Source of the DNA: Enterococcus hermanniensis
GTDB taxonomy: Bacteria > Bacillota > Bacilli > Lactobacillales > Enterococcaceae
Direction of reading: 5' to 3'
DNA: 64,000 nucleotides
Assembly: GCF_001885945.1 (NCBI RefSeq)
Contig: NZ_JXKQ01000004.1
Span: 124,001 to 188,000, forward strand
Under the pieces are notes generated by a model. It did not search any database. It saw only the letters and a program-made list of their open reading frames with translations, and was not told the origin of the DNA. Positions within the stretch are counted from its first letter, which is position 1. Each line of letters opens with the position of its first letter. Of the stretch, positions 17,671-27,838 are shown one piece after another. Made by a program: the position numbers and the translations under genes.

Positions 17671-19578
17671 TTACCAAATTTGAACGCGTTTTTCTGGGGC
17701 TAAAAACATTGGATCTCCTGGTTTTATGTCAAAAGTTTGATGGAAATCTGCTAAATTTTGAACTTGGACGTTTGCGCGTAATTTATTTGGAGCATGGACA
17801 TCAACGGATAGTAATAATTGTGTATATTCTTGTCGAGCTTTCATCCGCCAAATCGTTGCCCAATTGATAAAGAAACCTTCTAAATCAACTGCAGGATCTT
17901 TTTTTGCGGCTTCTAAAGCACAGCTTAAACCGCCGGCATCGGCGATATTTTCTGAGACCGTCAATTTACCATTCACTTTTCCGCCAGCAATTTCTAAACC
18001 ATTGAATTCAGCAATCATTTGATCCGCCAGAGTTTGAAATTGGTTTTGGTCAGCTTCTGTCCACCAATTATTTAGATTACCGTATTCATCAAAAAGGGCA
18101 CCATTATTATCAAAAGCATGAGAAATTTCATGTGCGATCACTGCACCGATCCCGCCGAAGTTTTGACTGCTTGATTGTTCCAAACTATAAAAAGGTGCTT
18201 GTAAAATAGCAGCTGGGAAAACAATGATGTTTCTGAATGGGTGATAATAAGCATTTACGGTATCGGCGCTCATTTCCCATTCATCCCGCTCAACAGGTTG
18301 ATTCCATTTTGAAAAGTTATCTTTGCGTTTCAAATGGCTGAATTCTAAAGCATTGCTAAGCAGTGTTCCGCCAGCTTCAGCAGTTGTTACGTTGAACTGT
18401 GTATAAATTGTGGGAATTTTTTCTGGATAGCCGACATGGACTCCCAAGGTACTCAATTTTAAAATTGCTTTTTCACGCGTTGCTTGGCTTAGCCAGTTAT
18501 TGTTGCTCAACCGATCTTGATAGACTGTGATCATTTGCTGAACCATCTGTTCAACGTCTTTTTTAGCCTGTTCGCCAAAATATTTTTTCCCATAGTAATC
18601 ACCGACAATTTGATCAAAACGTCCAGCTGCTAAGTAGTAAGCCGCTTTTTCTTGAGGTCGTGCTTCTGGTGCTCCAGAGAGCGCCCGGCTGTAGATTCCA
18701 CCGGTTTGACGGAATTCCTCACTAAGATAACCCGTCAGTGCATTGATCGTCATAACTAGCATCCAACTTTTTAGTTTTGGAAATACAGTAGGATTGACTA
18801 ACTCATCAAGAGCAGCAAAGAATTTTGGTTCAGTAACAATGATTTTTTCAGGTAATTCACCAATGACATCGATGAGTAACTGTCTCAAGTTAAGTTGAGT
18901 ACTATGTTTAGTAAATGCTTCACCACTTTCAGGGTTATACATTTTACTATAATCGGCATTTTCTTCTGCACTTTTTACATAAGGAGCTAAAAGCTGATCA
19001 TATTCTAAGGCTTCAGTGGCGATTTTTGCGGCTTTATCTGCATCATAGCCGGCTAAAGTGAAAAGTTTTACCGTCATTTCTTTGAAAATCGCTAACAATT
19101 GTGGAGCTTGAGGATGATCTTTTTGATAATAAGTTTTATCCGGTAAAATCAGTCCAGGTGCTGCTGCAAATAGCGCATTGATTTTTGTATTTTTCATATC
19201 TGCATCGACATCGATCCCAAACGGCAATGGTAAGCCAGCAAGAAGCCAGTCAGCTAATTGATCATTCAACTCTGTCAGATTGGATAAAGAGGCTACTTTT
19301 TCTAATAAGGGAAGAAGCGGTGTTGCACCGTCTTGATCACGTTTTTCGTAATCATTAGCCAAGTTGAAATAAGCAATATATTCACGCATGAGATCATTGG
19401 GAATCGTAGCCGGGTCGGCACTCATTTTTTTAGTCTCTGTGATCAATAAATCATCGATCTCGTCGACTAAATCTTGGAACCCTCCAGTTGCCGGTTTATC
19501 GGCGGGGATTTCGGCTTGTTCGGTCCACTCACCGTTGACGGCTTCATATAAATCTTCTTTGATTAGTTTTTTGTTCAT
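17671..19578 (-). CDS. pepO: M13-family metalloendopeptidase PepO
   Basis: This 635-residue neprilysin-like zinc peptidase is the usual length for lactic-acid-bacterial PepO. The zinc motif HEISH is in VIAHEISHAFDNNGA, and the third ligand is in ENIADAGG. A conserved NAYYHPFRNIIVFPAAILQ block precedes it. No signal peptide is seen, consistent with intracellular oligopeptide cleavage, although PepO homologues can appear on cell surfaces. The ATG has AAGGAG ten bases upstream. Confidence 0.96.
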   Translation of the reverse strand: MNKKLIKEDLYEAVNGEWTEQAEIPADKPATGGFQDLVDEIDDLLITETKKMSADPATIPNDLMREYIAYFNLANDYEKRDQDGATPLLPLLEKVASLSNLTELNDQLADWLLAGLPLPFGIDVDADMKNTKINALFAAAPGLILPDKTYYQKDHPQAPQLLAIFKEMTVKLFTLAGYDADKAAKIATEALEYDQLLAPYVKSAEENADYSKMYNPESGEAFTKHSTQLNLRQLLIDVIGELPEKIIVTEPKFFAALDELVNPTVFPKLKSWMLVMTINALTGYLSEEFRQTGGIYSRALSGAPEARPQEKAAYYLAAGRFDQIVGDYYGKKYFGEQAKKDVEQMVQQMITVYQDRLSNNNWLSQATREKAILKLSTLGVHVGYPEKIPTIYTQFNVTTAEAGGTLLSNALEFSHLKRKDNFSKWNQPVERDEWEMSADTVNAYYHPFRNIIVFPAAILQAPFYSLEQSSSQNFGGIGAVIAHEISHAFDNNGALFDEYGNLNNWWTEADQNQFQTLADQMIAEFNGLEIAGGKVNGKLTVSENIADAGGLSCALEAAKKDPAVDLEGFFINWATIWRMKARQEYTQLLLSVDVHAPNKLRANVQVQNLADFHQTFDIKPGDPMFLAPEKRVQIW

Positions 19579-19765
19579 AAAGTGACAACTCCTTACGCAT
19601 TCTTATTCTTTCTATAATATCATAAATCATTTATTCAACGACTCCTAGAAAAGACACTTTTAGTCAATTTATTTCCATTAGAATTGACAATGTATCCTAA
19701 TGCATAGAGAATGAACTAAATCTAAACTATGTATAACAGATATAAAATGATGGAAGGAGAAAGAA

Positions 19766-20326
19766 ATGCCGTATTTGCTTGATCAATGGATAGAACTAGA
19801 ATCGTTTGAGAATTATCGTAACTGGAAAACGCCGAAAGGATTTTTATGTGGAACGTATGCTAGCAGTGTACTGTTAGCATATTGGTATGACCAACTAGAT
19901 GGACGTTGTTTGGCCCCAAATAGTCGAGTTAAAAATGATCCAAGATCAGAAAAAATAGTGGAGCAACTTCAGCCTTGGCTCCAACCGATCGACTTGCCGA
20001 CTGTTTCACTACAAATCGCTATCGGTTTGAACCGTTTTTTTCGCTACTATAAAATTCCTTACCGTGCAAGACAAACGTCACTTGGTAGCTGGCAACGCGT
20101 AACCAAACGAATTTTGAAAGGTGAACCGGTTATGATCGGATTGATGTATCTGCGAGGTAGTACCTATAAAAATCACTGGGTCGTCGTGCATGGTTTTATG
20201 GAGACCTCGGCCGGTGAAAGATTTTATAAAGTGCATGATAATTGGGGAAATAGTGCGGCAGTCATACCGGCTAAATGGGGGAATGGTACGATTTCTTTAG
20301 TTTCTCAAAATGAAACAGCTTACTAA
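19766..20326 (+). CDS. C39-like papain-fold cysteine peptidase homologue
   Basis: This 186-residue protein has a plausible papain-fold triad: Cys in FLCGTYASSVLLAYW (about residue 29), His in KNHWVVVHGF (about 146) and Asp/Asn in KVHDNWG (about 165-167). This is the order seen in C39-like domains. It lacks a signal peptide, a membrane segment and an attached ABC exporter, so it is not a bacteriocin-processing exporter of the usual kind. It may cleave a peptide in the cytoplasm. The ATG is preceded by GGAAGGAG. Confidence 0.65.
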   Translation: MPYLLDQWIELESFENYRNWKTPKGFLCGTYASSVLLAYWYDQLDGRCLAPNSRVKNDPRSEKIVEQLQPWLQPIDLPTVSLQIAIGLNRFFRYYKIPYRARQTSLGSWQRVTKRILKGEPVMIGLMYLRGSTYKNHWVVVHGFMETSAGERFYKVHDNWGNSAAVIPAKWGNGTISLVSQNETAY

Positions 20327-20434
20327 ATAAAGCTCTAATTAGACTTTTTCGCATCTTTATTAATGAAAAGTAAAATTCATAATAAATTGCAAAAAATATG
20401 TTAAAATGATGTTACCAAAAGATGGAGGGTCACC

Positions 20435-21406
20435 ATGTCTGAAGAAAGTAATGCAAAGTTTAAAATTTTTAGTCTAAATGGCAATCGGCCATTAGCTGAA
20501 AAAATCGCCGAAGTTTGCGGCGTACCGTTAGGAAAAAGTACAGTCAAACAATTTAGTGATGGAGAAATTTCAATTAATTTAGAAGAAACGGTGCGAGGAT
20601 CTGATATTTATTTAGTTCAATCAACCAATGAGCCAGTGAATGATGCTTATTTAGAGTTGATGATCATGATCGATGCATTGAAGCGCGCAAGCGCAAAATC
20701 AATCAATGTGATCTTACCCTATTATGCATATGCACGACAAGATCGTACGGCTAAACCACATGAACCGATTACTGCTAAATTGATTGCTAATCTACTTTCA
20801 AATGCAGGCGCAACACGAGTATTGACACTTGATCTACACACAGTCCAAGTTCAAGGATTCTTTGATATCCCAGTAGATAATTTATTTACAATGCCATTGT
20901 TCGCACACTATTATCGTCGCCGCGGAATGGTCGGAGATGACTATGTCGTTGTTTCACCTAAAAATAGTGGGGTCCAACGAGCACGTAGCTTGGCGGAATA
21001 TCTAGATGCCGCAATCGCAATCGTTGATGTTGCAGATGAAACGGATCCTGAATCAGGATATGTTATCGGTGATGTTGAAGGTCGATGCTGTATCATGGTT
21101 GATGATATCTTAAACACTGGTGAAGTGTTCTCAAATGCAGCGAAGATATTGAAGAAAGCAGGCGCAAAAGAAATCGTTGCTTGTGCTTCACATGGGTTAT
21201 TGTCACCGCCAGCAAAAGCTAATCTAGATGCAGCAGACATTAAAGATATCTGTATCACGGATTCGGTATCTACAGCTCCTGAACGTCATCCTGAAAATCT
21301 ATCGATTATCAGTTGTGCAGAATTAATGGGAGAAGCAGTCAAACGGATCCATTCTGAAAAATCAGTTAGTCCATTATTTACGATGGAACGAAAAGATTAT
21401 AAATAA
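20435..21406 (+). CDS. Divergent ribose-phosphate pyrophosphokinase (Prs2-type paralogue)
   Basis: This 323-residue protein has the PRPP synthetase fold and several intact motifs: [43 protein letters not shown]. Other catalytic sites differ from canonical Prs. The DHGG metal loop reads KNSG. The flexible loop that normally carries the catalytic Lys and Arg (KRR) reads VDVADET. The ribose-phosphate loop DDIIDTxGT reads DDILNTGEV. Canonical Prs makes PRPP from ribose-5-phosphate and ATP. I recall a similar second Prs in other Lactobacillales. It may be weakly active, or a regulatory partner of the main enzyme. Confidence 0.85.
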   Translation: MSEESNAKFKIFSLNGNRPLAEKIAEVCGVPLGKSTVKQFSDGEISINLEETVRGSDIYLVQSTNEPVNDAYLELMIMIDALKRASAKSINVILPYYAYARQDRTAKPHEPITAKLIANLLSNAGATRVLTLDLHTVQVQGFFDIPVDNLFTMPLFAHYYRRRGMVGDDYVVVSPKNSGVQRARSLAEYLDAAIAIVDVADETDPESGYVIGDVEGRCCIMVDDILNTGEVFSNAAKILKKAGAKEIVACASHGLLSPPAKANLDAADIKDICITDSVSTAPERHPENLSIISCAELMGEAVKRIHSEKSVSPLFTMERKDYK

Positions 21407-21408
21407 AA

Positions 21409-21430
21409 AAGGGCAGTAATGCCCTTTTTG
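21409..21430 (+). terminator. Terminator after the prs paralogue
   Basis: The short hairpin GGGCA-gtaa-TGCCC is followed by five T's. Confidence 0.75.
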
Positions 21431-21548
21431 CTACTAAAAAAATAGTCATTAGCAAAAAAATATTCTTGCTAAACTCTACTATTTAGCTTTATTGATGAAA
21501 AAAGCAGAAAATTTTGAGAGAACAGCGTACAGAAAGGTTCGAGAATTT

Positions 21549-22694
21549 GTGGAAAATATTTATTTAGATCATGCAGCGACGACGCCGATGCATCCAGAAG
21601 TAATTACAGCGATGACCGACGTGATGAATGAAACGTTTGGTAATCCATCAAGTGTTCATTCTTTTGGTCGACAAGCAGCTGGAAAGTTAGAAATGGCACG
21701 CGAAGTTATTGGGAAAAGTCTAGGCGTGAAATATCATGAAATTATTTTCAACAGTGGAGGAACCGAAGGCGACAACACTGCTATTATAGGAACAGCTTTG
21801 GCACGAAAAAATGAAGGCCGCCATTTGATTACAACACAAATCGAACATCCTGCGGTGCTTAATACGATGAAGTATCTAGAAACGCAAGGGTTTGAAGTAA
21901 CGTATTTGCCTGTTGATGATAAAGGAAATCTTTCAATGGCTGATTTTGAGGCGAGTTTACGTCCAGATACGATCTTAGTGTCAATTATGTATGGCAACAA
22001 TGAAATTGGTAATTTGATGCCAATCAAAGAAATCGGTGAATGCTTAAAAAATCATCCAGCGTATTTCCATACAGATGCCGTTCAAGCATATGGCAATCAA
22101 TTTATTCGTCCCCATGAGTTGGGAGTCGATCTTTTAAGCATTTCTGCGCATAAAATCAATGGACCAAAAGGTGTGGGCTTTTTATTTAAGAGTGACGAAG
22201 CCCATATTGATCCATTATTACGTGGTGGAGAGCAAGAAGAAAAACGTCGTGCTGGCACTGAAAACTTAGCAGGCATTTGTGGATTAGCTAAAGCAGTTGA
22301 GTTATTGACCGAAGAAGAACGCGAGAAGCGAAATCAGCTCTATAATCAATTTACTACGAATATTTTATCAGCGTTAGATGCTGAAGCAATTGACTATCAT
22401 GTAAATGGTGATTTAACGAATAAATTACCACATGTTTTGAATTTACGTTTTACTGGGATCATCAATGACTTATTACTGATGAAATTGGATTTGCGCGGCA
22501 TAGCGGTTTCTACCGGATCAGCTTGTACAGCTGGAACAATCGATCCATCCCATGTATTAGAAGCCGTATATGGTGAAAACTCCAATGAAGTTAAAGAGTC
22601 TGTTCGCGTAAGTTTTGGGTATGGAAATACTATCGAACAAGTCGACTATTTTATTGAACAACTGATCATGAGTTTGAAAGAACTAACAAAGTAG
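21549..22694 (+). CDS. Cysteine desulfurase (NifS/IscS-like)
   Basis: This PLP enzyme of about 381 residues removes sulfur from cysteine. It has the family start IYLDHAATTPMHPEV, the PLP lysine in SISAHKINGPKGVG, and the active-site Cys in VSTGSACTAGTIDPSHVL. It may supply sulfur for tRNA thiolation (mnmA is 4 kb downstream) or for cluster assembly. I take the GTG at 21549 because the family N-terminus starts there; the frame runs back another 19 codons to an ATG at 21492. The DUF1831 gene follows closely. Confidence 0.93.
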   Translation: MENIYLDHAATTPMHPEVITAMTDVMNETFGNPSSVHSFGRQAAGKLEMAREVIGKSLGVKYHEIIFNSGGTEGDNTAIIGTALARKNEGRHLITTQIEHPAVLNTMKYLETQGFEVTYLPVDDKGNLSMADFEASLRPDTILVSIMYGNNEIGNLMPIKEIGECLKNHPAYFHTDAVQAYGNQFIRPHELGVDLLSISAHKINGPKGVGFLFKSDEAHIDPLLRGGEQEEKRRAGTENLAGICGLAKAVELLTEEEREKRNQLYNQFTTNILSALDAEAIDYHVNGDLTNKLPHVLNLRFTGIINDLLLMKLDLRGIAVSTGSACTAGTIDPSHVLEAVYGENSNEVKESVRVSFGYGNTIEQVDYFIEQLIMSLKELTK

Positions 22695-22757
22695 ATTGAA
22701 ATGCCCGATCGTACCCTCTATAATTAAGAATGAAAGAATAATTGATGAGGTGAGTAG

Positions 22758-23105
22758 ATGGCATTTACGAAGCAAGCAACAATCAAAGGAGCAAAGTACA
22801 ATTATGTATTAGCACCAACAGCTAAAAGATATACATTACGCGATAATGGTTTTACTGAGACCAGTTCAGGAAATTTCCAATTGGCTCGTCCGTTACAAGC
22901 AACACCCCAAAGTAAAGAAGGCTTTAAATTAAAAATTACTGTTGCAAAAGATCTAGGTACATTTAAAATGTCTGTTACAACGGCAAATGGCTTGAAAACA
23001 GTCGATATTTTTAAAGATAGCCAGCAAGAAATGGTCCAAGAAAAATTCTACTATTTAATGGATGGTATGATTGATCGCGGATTATTCATTAAAGAAGAAA
23101 TTTAA
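22758..23105 (+). CDS. DUF1831 protein
   Basis: This 115-residue protein matches the small DUF1831 family of Lactobacillales (MAFTKQATIKGAKYNYVLAP). The family is repeatedly found next to a cysteine desulfurase, as here, 63 bases after it. Its role is not established; an accessory role in sulfur transfer is a guess from context. No cysteine is present, so it cannot itself be a persulfide carrier. GAGGTGAG precedes the ATG. Confidence 0.8.
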   Translation: MAFTKQATIKGAKYNYVLAPTAKRYTLRDNGFTETSSGNFQLARPLQATPQSKEGFKLKITVAKDLGTFKMSVTTANGLKTVDIFKDSQQEMVQEKFYYLMDGMIDRGLFIKEEI

Positions 23106-23110
23106 GTAAA

Positions 23111-23156
23111 CACGGGTTTTATCGATAGGTCGTTTTCATCGATAAGGCCCGTTTTA
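23111..23156 (+). terminator. Terminator after the DUF1831 gene
   Basis: The long stem ACGGGTTTTATCGAT / ATCGATAAGGCCCGT has wobble pairs and an 11-base loop. It ends in TTTT. Confidence 0.65.
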
Positions 23157-23326
23157 ACTTTACAAAAATAAATGGGCACTAGACTTATAAAGCAAGACAA
23201 AGCATTTGATTTTATTTTTACCAATTAACGTTCTTTTTTTTTATATTTTTAACCCTTTACAATTCCATGTGTCAGAGATTGTGGTAAACTAATATTAAGA
23301 AAATTATTAGGAATGAAGGTGAGAAG

Positions 23327-23965
23327 TTGGTTCGCAAGATTCAAACGATTACGCACAATAAAATTATTTCTAATTTCCGGGTCTTGTCAGGACTGACGAT
23401 CTCAATTGAAGATTGTGCCTATTTAACGAAGCAATTCCAGGCTTACGGAGTAGATGATTATTATATTAGTGATTATCAAGGAAATAGCTATTTGACGCGC
23501 TATGTCGACTATTTTATCGATTCGATTCCTTGCTGGACGTATAAAAGGAAATATTTCGTTCCTTTAATTTTTCGGGATACGCCAGATACTCAAAAAATGT
23601 TTCAAGATGATTATCGTTGGAAAGCCTTTTTTGTCTTATTGGATTGGTATTTAAAATATTCGCCAGAAAAGGTAATTATCCAAACAACAAATAATAAATT
23701 CAAAGTGATCGACACAGCATTTCTAACGTTTCGATTATGGGAAATCTGTGATGGTGCAGCTTTTCCAATTGCTAATTTGAATAACTTGTCTGAGTTTGAA
23801 AAATGGAATCAAGCCTCTCATTTAATTGATACAGGTCGTTCATTTAAGCAAACCCGTGAATTTGATGACACGAAAGAAGCGGATTTGACGCAATTAGAAG
23901 CTGTTATTTCGATCATTAAAATGAAATACCAAGCTATCTTACTAAAACAAGGTTACCAATTATGA
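23327..23965 (+). CDS. Hypothetical protein, 212 residues
   Basis: I do not recognise this soluble protein. It is rich in Tyr, Phe and Trp (for example CWTYKRKYFVPLIF) and ends in a helical region. No membrane segment, signal or catalytic motif is clear. It starts with TTG, supported by GAAGGTGAG upstream. It stands between a terminator and a phosphoesterase gene and is probably a single-gene transcript. Confidence 0.6.
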   Translation: MVRKIQTITHNKIISNFRVLSGLTISIEDCAYLTKQFQAYGVDDYYISDYQGNSYLTRYVDYFIDSIPCWTYKRKYFVPLIFRDTPDTQKMFQDDYRWKAFFVLLDWYLKYSPEKVIIQTTNNKFKVIDTAFLTFRLWEICDGAAFPIANLNNLSEFEKWNQASHLIDTGRSFKQTREFDDTKEADLTQLEAVISIIKMKYQAILLKQGYQL

Positions 23966-24056
23966 TTGGTAGCCTTTTTGATTGCCTTTTGGGGCTTTTT
24001 TTGATTAACGATGGTAGAATAAAACCAACAATCAAAATAAATGGTAGGTGATTTTG

Positions 24057-24662
24057 ATGAAATATTTTATATCCGATACGCATTTTTTTCATGAGAATCT
24101 TTTAGGCGAAAACGAATTTGCCCCGCGTTTATTCGATACTGTGGAAGAAATGAATCAGCAGATGATCACAGCATGGAATGACGTCGTCAGCGATAAAGAT
24201 ACTGTCTATCATTTGGGAGATATTGCGATGCACCCTAAATACGATCGAGGCTCTGCAGAAGTCTTAGCGCAATTGCTTCAATTGAATGGAAAAATTATTT
24301 TTATCAAAGGCAACCATGATTCCCGGGCTTTTTTTAAATATTTAGCAGCTCATGATCCCAAATTAACGAATGGAGAACCTAAGTTTGAGTTTAATGATGT
24401 TGGGGTGATCGTAAAGTTTAACCATCATCAATATTATTTGACCCATTATCCAATGCTATTAGGAAAAACAGTGAATATTCGTAATCTTCATGGACATATC
24501 CATAATTATAGTATGCCAATTGCCGAGGATATCAATGTAGGAGTAGATGCACCAGAAAGAAAATTTTTAAAAAATGCTTTACCATTTGGGACCCCGATTT
24601 CTGAAAACTTGATTGATGAGATTGCAGCGTATAAAGAAACAGAAGTCCAAAGATTAAAATAA
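24057..24662 (+). CDS. Calcineurin-like metallophosphoesterase
   Basis: This protein of about 201 residues has the phosphoesterase signature: ISDTHFFHEN at the start (metal Asp and His), YHLGDIAMH, IKGNHDSR, and HGHIHN near the C-terminus. Substrate is unknown; such small proteins often act on phosphodiesters or nucleotides. The ATG at 24057 is chosen because GGTAGGTGA lies just before it; a GTG nine bases earlier overlaps that site. Confidence 0.85.
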   Translation: MKYFISDTHFFHENLLGENEFAPRLFDTVEEMNQQMITAWNDVVSDKDTVYHLGDIAMHPKYDRGSAEVLAQLLQLNGKIIFIKGNHDSRAFFKYLAAHDPKLTNGEPKFEFNDVGVIVKFNHHQYYLTHYPMLLGKTVNIRNLHGHIHNYSMPIAEDINVGVDAPERKFLKNALPFGTPISENLIDEIAAYKETEVQRLK

Positions 24663-24675
24663 AAGGATCTATAAT

Positions 24676-24711
24676 AAAAAGCGTCAGCAAATTTGCTGGC
24701 GCTTTTTTATT
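24676..24711. terminator. Terminator shared by convergent genes
   Basis: The stem AAGCGTCAGCAAA / TTTGCTGGCGCTT is flanked by A's and T's between the phosphoesterase gene and the minus-strand membrane protein gene. Confidence 0.8.
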
Positions 24712-26086
24712 ATTGTGCTTGGAGGTGCTTGAATAAAGATTTAGTTTTAGCAGCTTCTTTATTCGTATAATAAAAATCGCGGTCTTTAGTCGTAATTTTT
24801 AAAATTGGTTTTGATTGATACTCTACAAATAGAGTAGTCGATTTTCCTTCAAGTTTAAAATTACCAAGTGCATAATCGTCGGTTGCCAAACCATTTACTT
24901 TGATAATATTTTGTGGCATCTGATCGATTAATTGAACATTTTCGATCTGGTCATAATCAATTTTTTGTTTATGTGTCAAAGGACCATCCAAAATCAATTG
25001 ATTGTGAGTCATTTTATAGGTTAATGGATCTGGGTGATAATCCAACGTGTATAACGGAATCACAGTGACCAACATTGCGCCAATCAGAAGGATCGGAAGA
25101 AGGACAAGAAAAATTTTTCCGATTGTTTTTCCCAGATTGATTGAGAGATTCATGCCGATTCGATCAGGAATCATCAGACGTGAGTCATCTGGATTCAAAT
25201 ACATGCCATAACGCCAATAGTAATCATCACCAGTATAGCGAAAGGTAGTTGTTTGGGCTAAAACTTGGTCTTGTTTTTTCCGTAAGCGCAACAGCCACCA
25301 TAAAGTCAGCCCACAAAATAATAAAATCAATAAAAACTCTATTATTGTAAGGAATACAAAAAATTTAGCCGCCGCAGTCATTGTTAGCAAAGGGAGATAA
25401 ATGATCAATACGATCGCCAGGCTTGAGAGGATCATATAAGTGGACCAATAAAATTTAGTCAGATCGTTGTATCGTTGATTGACCAGCGAATCATTAGTCA
25501 AAGCGCGAACAGGTAAATGACTGATTGAACGCCAAATCATGATAAATAAAAGTAGTACAAGTAAGCCAAGCAACAATAAAAACCAAGCCAATGAATGTAA
25601 ACTTCCTGCTTGTAGAACAAAAGTAAAAAGAAATAAACACGCCAAGGCGGGGGCAAACCACCAAATGGGAACTAGTTTACGATTTTTTTCAACGATTAAT
25701 TTTGTATCGACTCTGATTGGTTGTTCGGCCAGCTGCCACTGATTTTTAACGAGCAATTGATGGCCTTTACGAATATAGCGAAGCTGTACTAAGTAACTAG
25801 CACCAATTGAGAAATACAACAGTACGAAAAAGAGCAACATAAAAATAGATTCTTTCATTGGAAACAGCAACACAAGATCTAAAACTGATAGTATACCTGC
25901 TAATTGAAATTGTCTTTTTTGATAATTTTTTCGAAAAAGAATTACTTCGGGATCGTTCAATTTGTCGGCTGGAAAAGTATTTTCGACGATTACCTGTTTA
26001 TGCGGTTTAGCCGCCAAGGATGTGGTGAACGCGATAACTAAATTACAAAAAATCAAAATGGCTAAAATCATATTCGGAAACATCAA
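24710..26086 (-). CDS. DUF5808/PH-like membrane protein
   Basis: This 458-residue protein has about seven to eight membrane helices. A DUF5808-like segment (DDYYWRYGMYLNPDDSRLMIPDRIG, about 288-312) lies before the last helix pair. After it comes an extracytoplasmic region of about 110 residues with the beta-rich look of a bacterial PH domain. The gene overlaps the upstream GntR regulator by four bases (ATGA), so the regulator very likely controls it. Related GntR-plus-DUF pairs are common in Firmicutes and often respond to cell-envelope stress; that role here is an inference. Confidence 0.75.
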   Translation of the reverse strand: MMFPNMILAILIFCNLVIAFTTSLAAKPHKQVIVENTFPADKLNDPEVILFRKNYQKRQFQLAGILSVLDLVLLFPMKESIFMLLFFVLLYFSIGASYLVQLRYIRKGHQLLVKNQWQLAEQPIRVDTKLIVEKNRKLVPIWWFAPALACLFLFTFVLQAGSLHSLAWFLLLLGLLVLLLFIMIWRSISHLPVRALTNDSLVNQRYNDLTKFYWSTYMILSSLAIVLIIYLPLLTMTAAAKFFVFLTIIEFLLILLFCGLTLWWLLRLRKKQDQVLAQTTTFRYTGDDYYWRYGMYLNPDDSRLMIPDRIGMNLSINLGKTIGKIFLVLLPILLIGAMLVTVIPLYTLDYHPDPLTYKMTHNQLILDGPLTHKQKIDYDQIENVQLIDQMPQNIIKVNGLATDDYALGNFKLEGKSTTLFVEYQSKPILKITTKDRDFYYTNKEAAKTKSLFKHLQAQ

Positions 26087-26457
26087 ATTTCCTCCTCTCT
26101 AAAGCTAGCTAAAATAGTTTGAACTTTTTCTTGAATCATTTGTTCATCTAAATCAGTCAAAGCAAGCTCTGCTAATAATAAAGTCAGATTCTTTTCGTGA
26201 TTTTTTTTCAGTTTTACGGGTAATGGAGCAACTAAGGTCCCTCTCCTGCGATCAGTAATCAAATACCCTTCTTCTCGTAATTGCTGATACCCTTTTGAAA
26301 CAGTCATCGTATTGACTCCTAATTCATCGGCAAATTGTCGAACCGTAGGCAGCTGTTCCTCCGGTTTTAATTCGCCACGTGCAATACCAATAATGATTTG
26401 ATTTCGTAACTGCAAATAGATCGGTTCTTCAGCATGAGGATCAATTTCTAAAATCAT
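26083..26457 (-). CDS. GntR-family transcriptional regulator (YtrA subfamily)
   Basis: This 124-residue protein has a GntR winged helix (PIYLQLRNQIIIGIARGELKPEEQLPTVRQFADELGVNTMTVSKGYQQL) and only a short C-terminal helical tail. That is the YtrA layout, which lacks a large effector domain. It is the first gene of a two-gene unit with the membrane protein. AGGAGGGG precedes the ATG, and a 32-base palindrome lies over its promoter. Confidence 0.92.
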   Translation of the reverse strand: MILEIDPHAEEPIYLQLRNQIIIGIARGELKPEEQLPTVRQFADELGVNTMTVSKGYQQLREEGYLITDRRRGTLVAPLPVKLKKNHEKNLTLLLAELALTDLDEQMIQEKVQTILASFREEEI

Positions 26458-26470
26458 TTTGTCCCCTCCT

Positions 26471-26502
26471 TTGTATTATTTATATTAATACAAATAATAC
26501 AA
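26471..26502. promoter_or_regulatory. 32-base palindromic operator in the GntR promoter
   Basis: Perfect 11-base arms TTGTATTATTT and AAATAATACAA flank a 10-base centre. On the minus strand the repeat covers the spacer and -10 region (TTGCCA, 17 bases, TAATAT). This is where a YtrA-type dimer would block its own transcription. Confidence 0.75.
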
Positions 26503-26623
26503 AATGGCAAATAAAAATAATTATGAAGAATTATCTATCGAAAATTTAAGATTTATGTTGTATAATTCGTTTTACTGAAAAGTTGCGACCTTCAAATCGT
26601 AGAATTTTCGGAATCTATTTTGA

Positions 26624-27757
<1,134 letters not shown>

Positions 27758-27763
27758 AGTGAA

Positions 27764-27800
27764 AATGAGACTTCCTTTGATGGAAAGTCTCATTTTTTTG
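27764..27800 (+). terminator. Terminator of mnmA
   Basis: The stem AATGAGACTT-CC / GG-AAAGTCTCATT is followed by seven T's. Confidence 0.85.
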
Positions 27801-27802
27801 TA

Positions 27803-27835
27803 TAAAAAAAGCCAGTCAAAAGCGACTGACTTTTC
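27803..27835 (-). terminator. Terminator of the 82-residue hypothetical gene
   Basis: On the minus strand, GTCAGTC-gcttt-tGACTGGC is followed by a seven-T run. Confidence 0.65.
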
Positions 27836-27838
27836 TTT

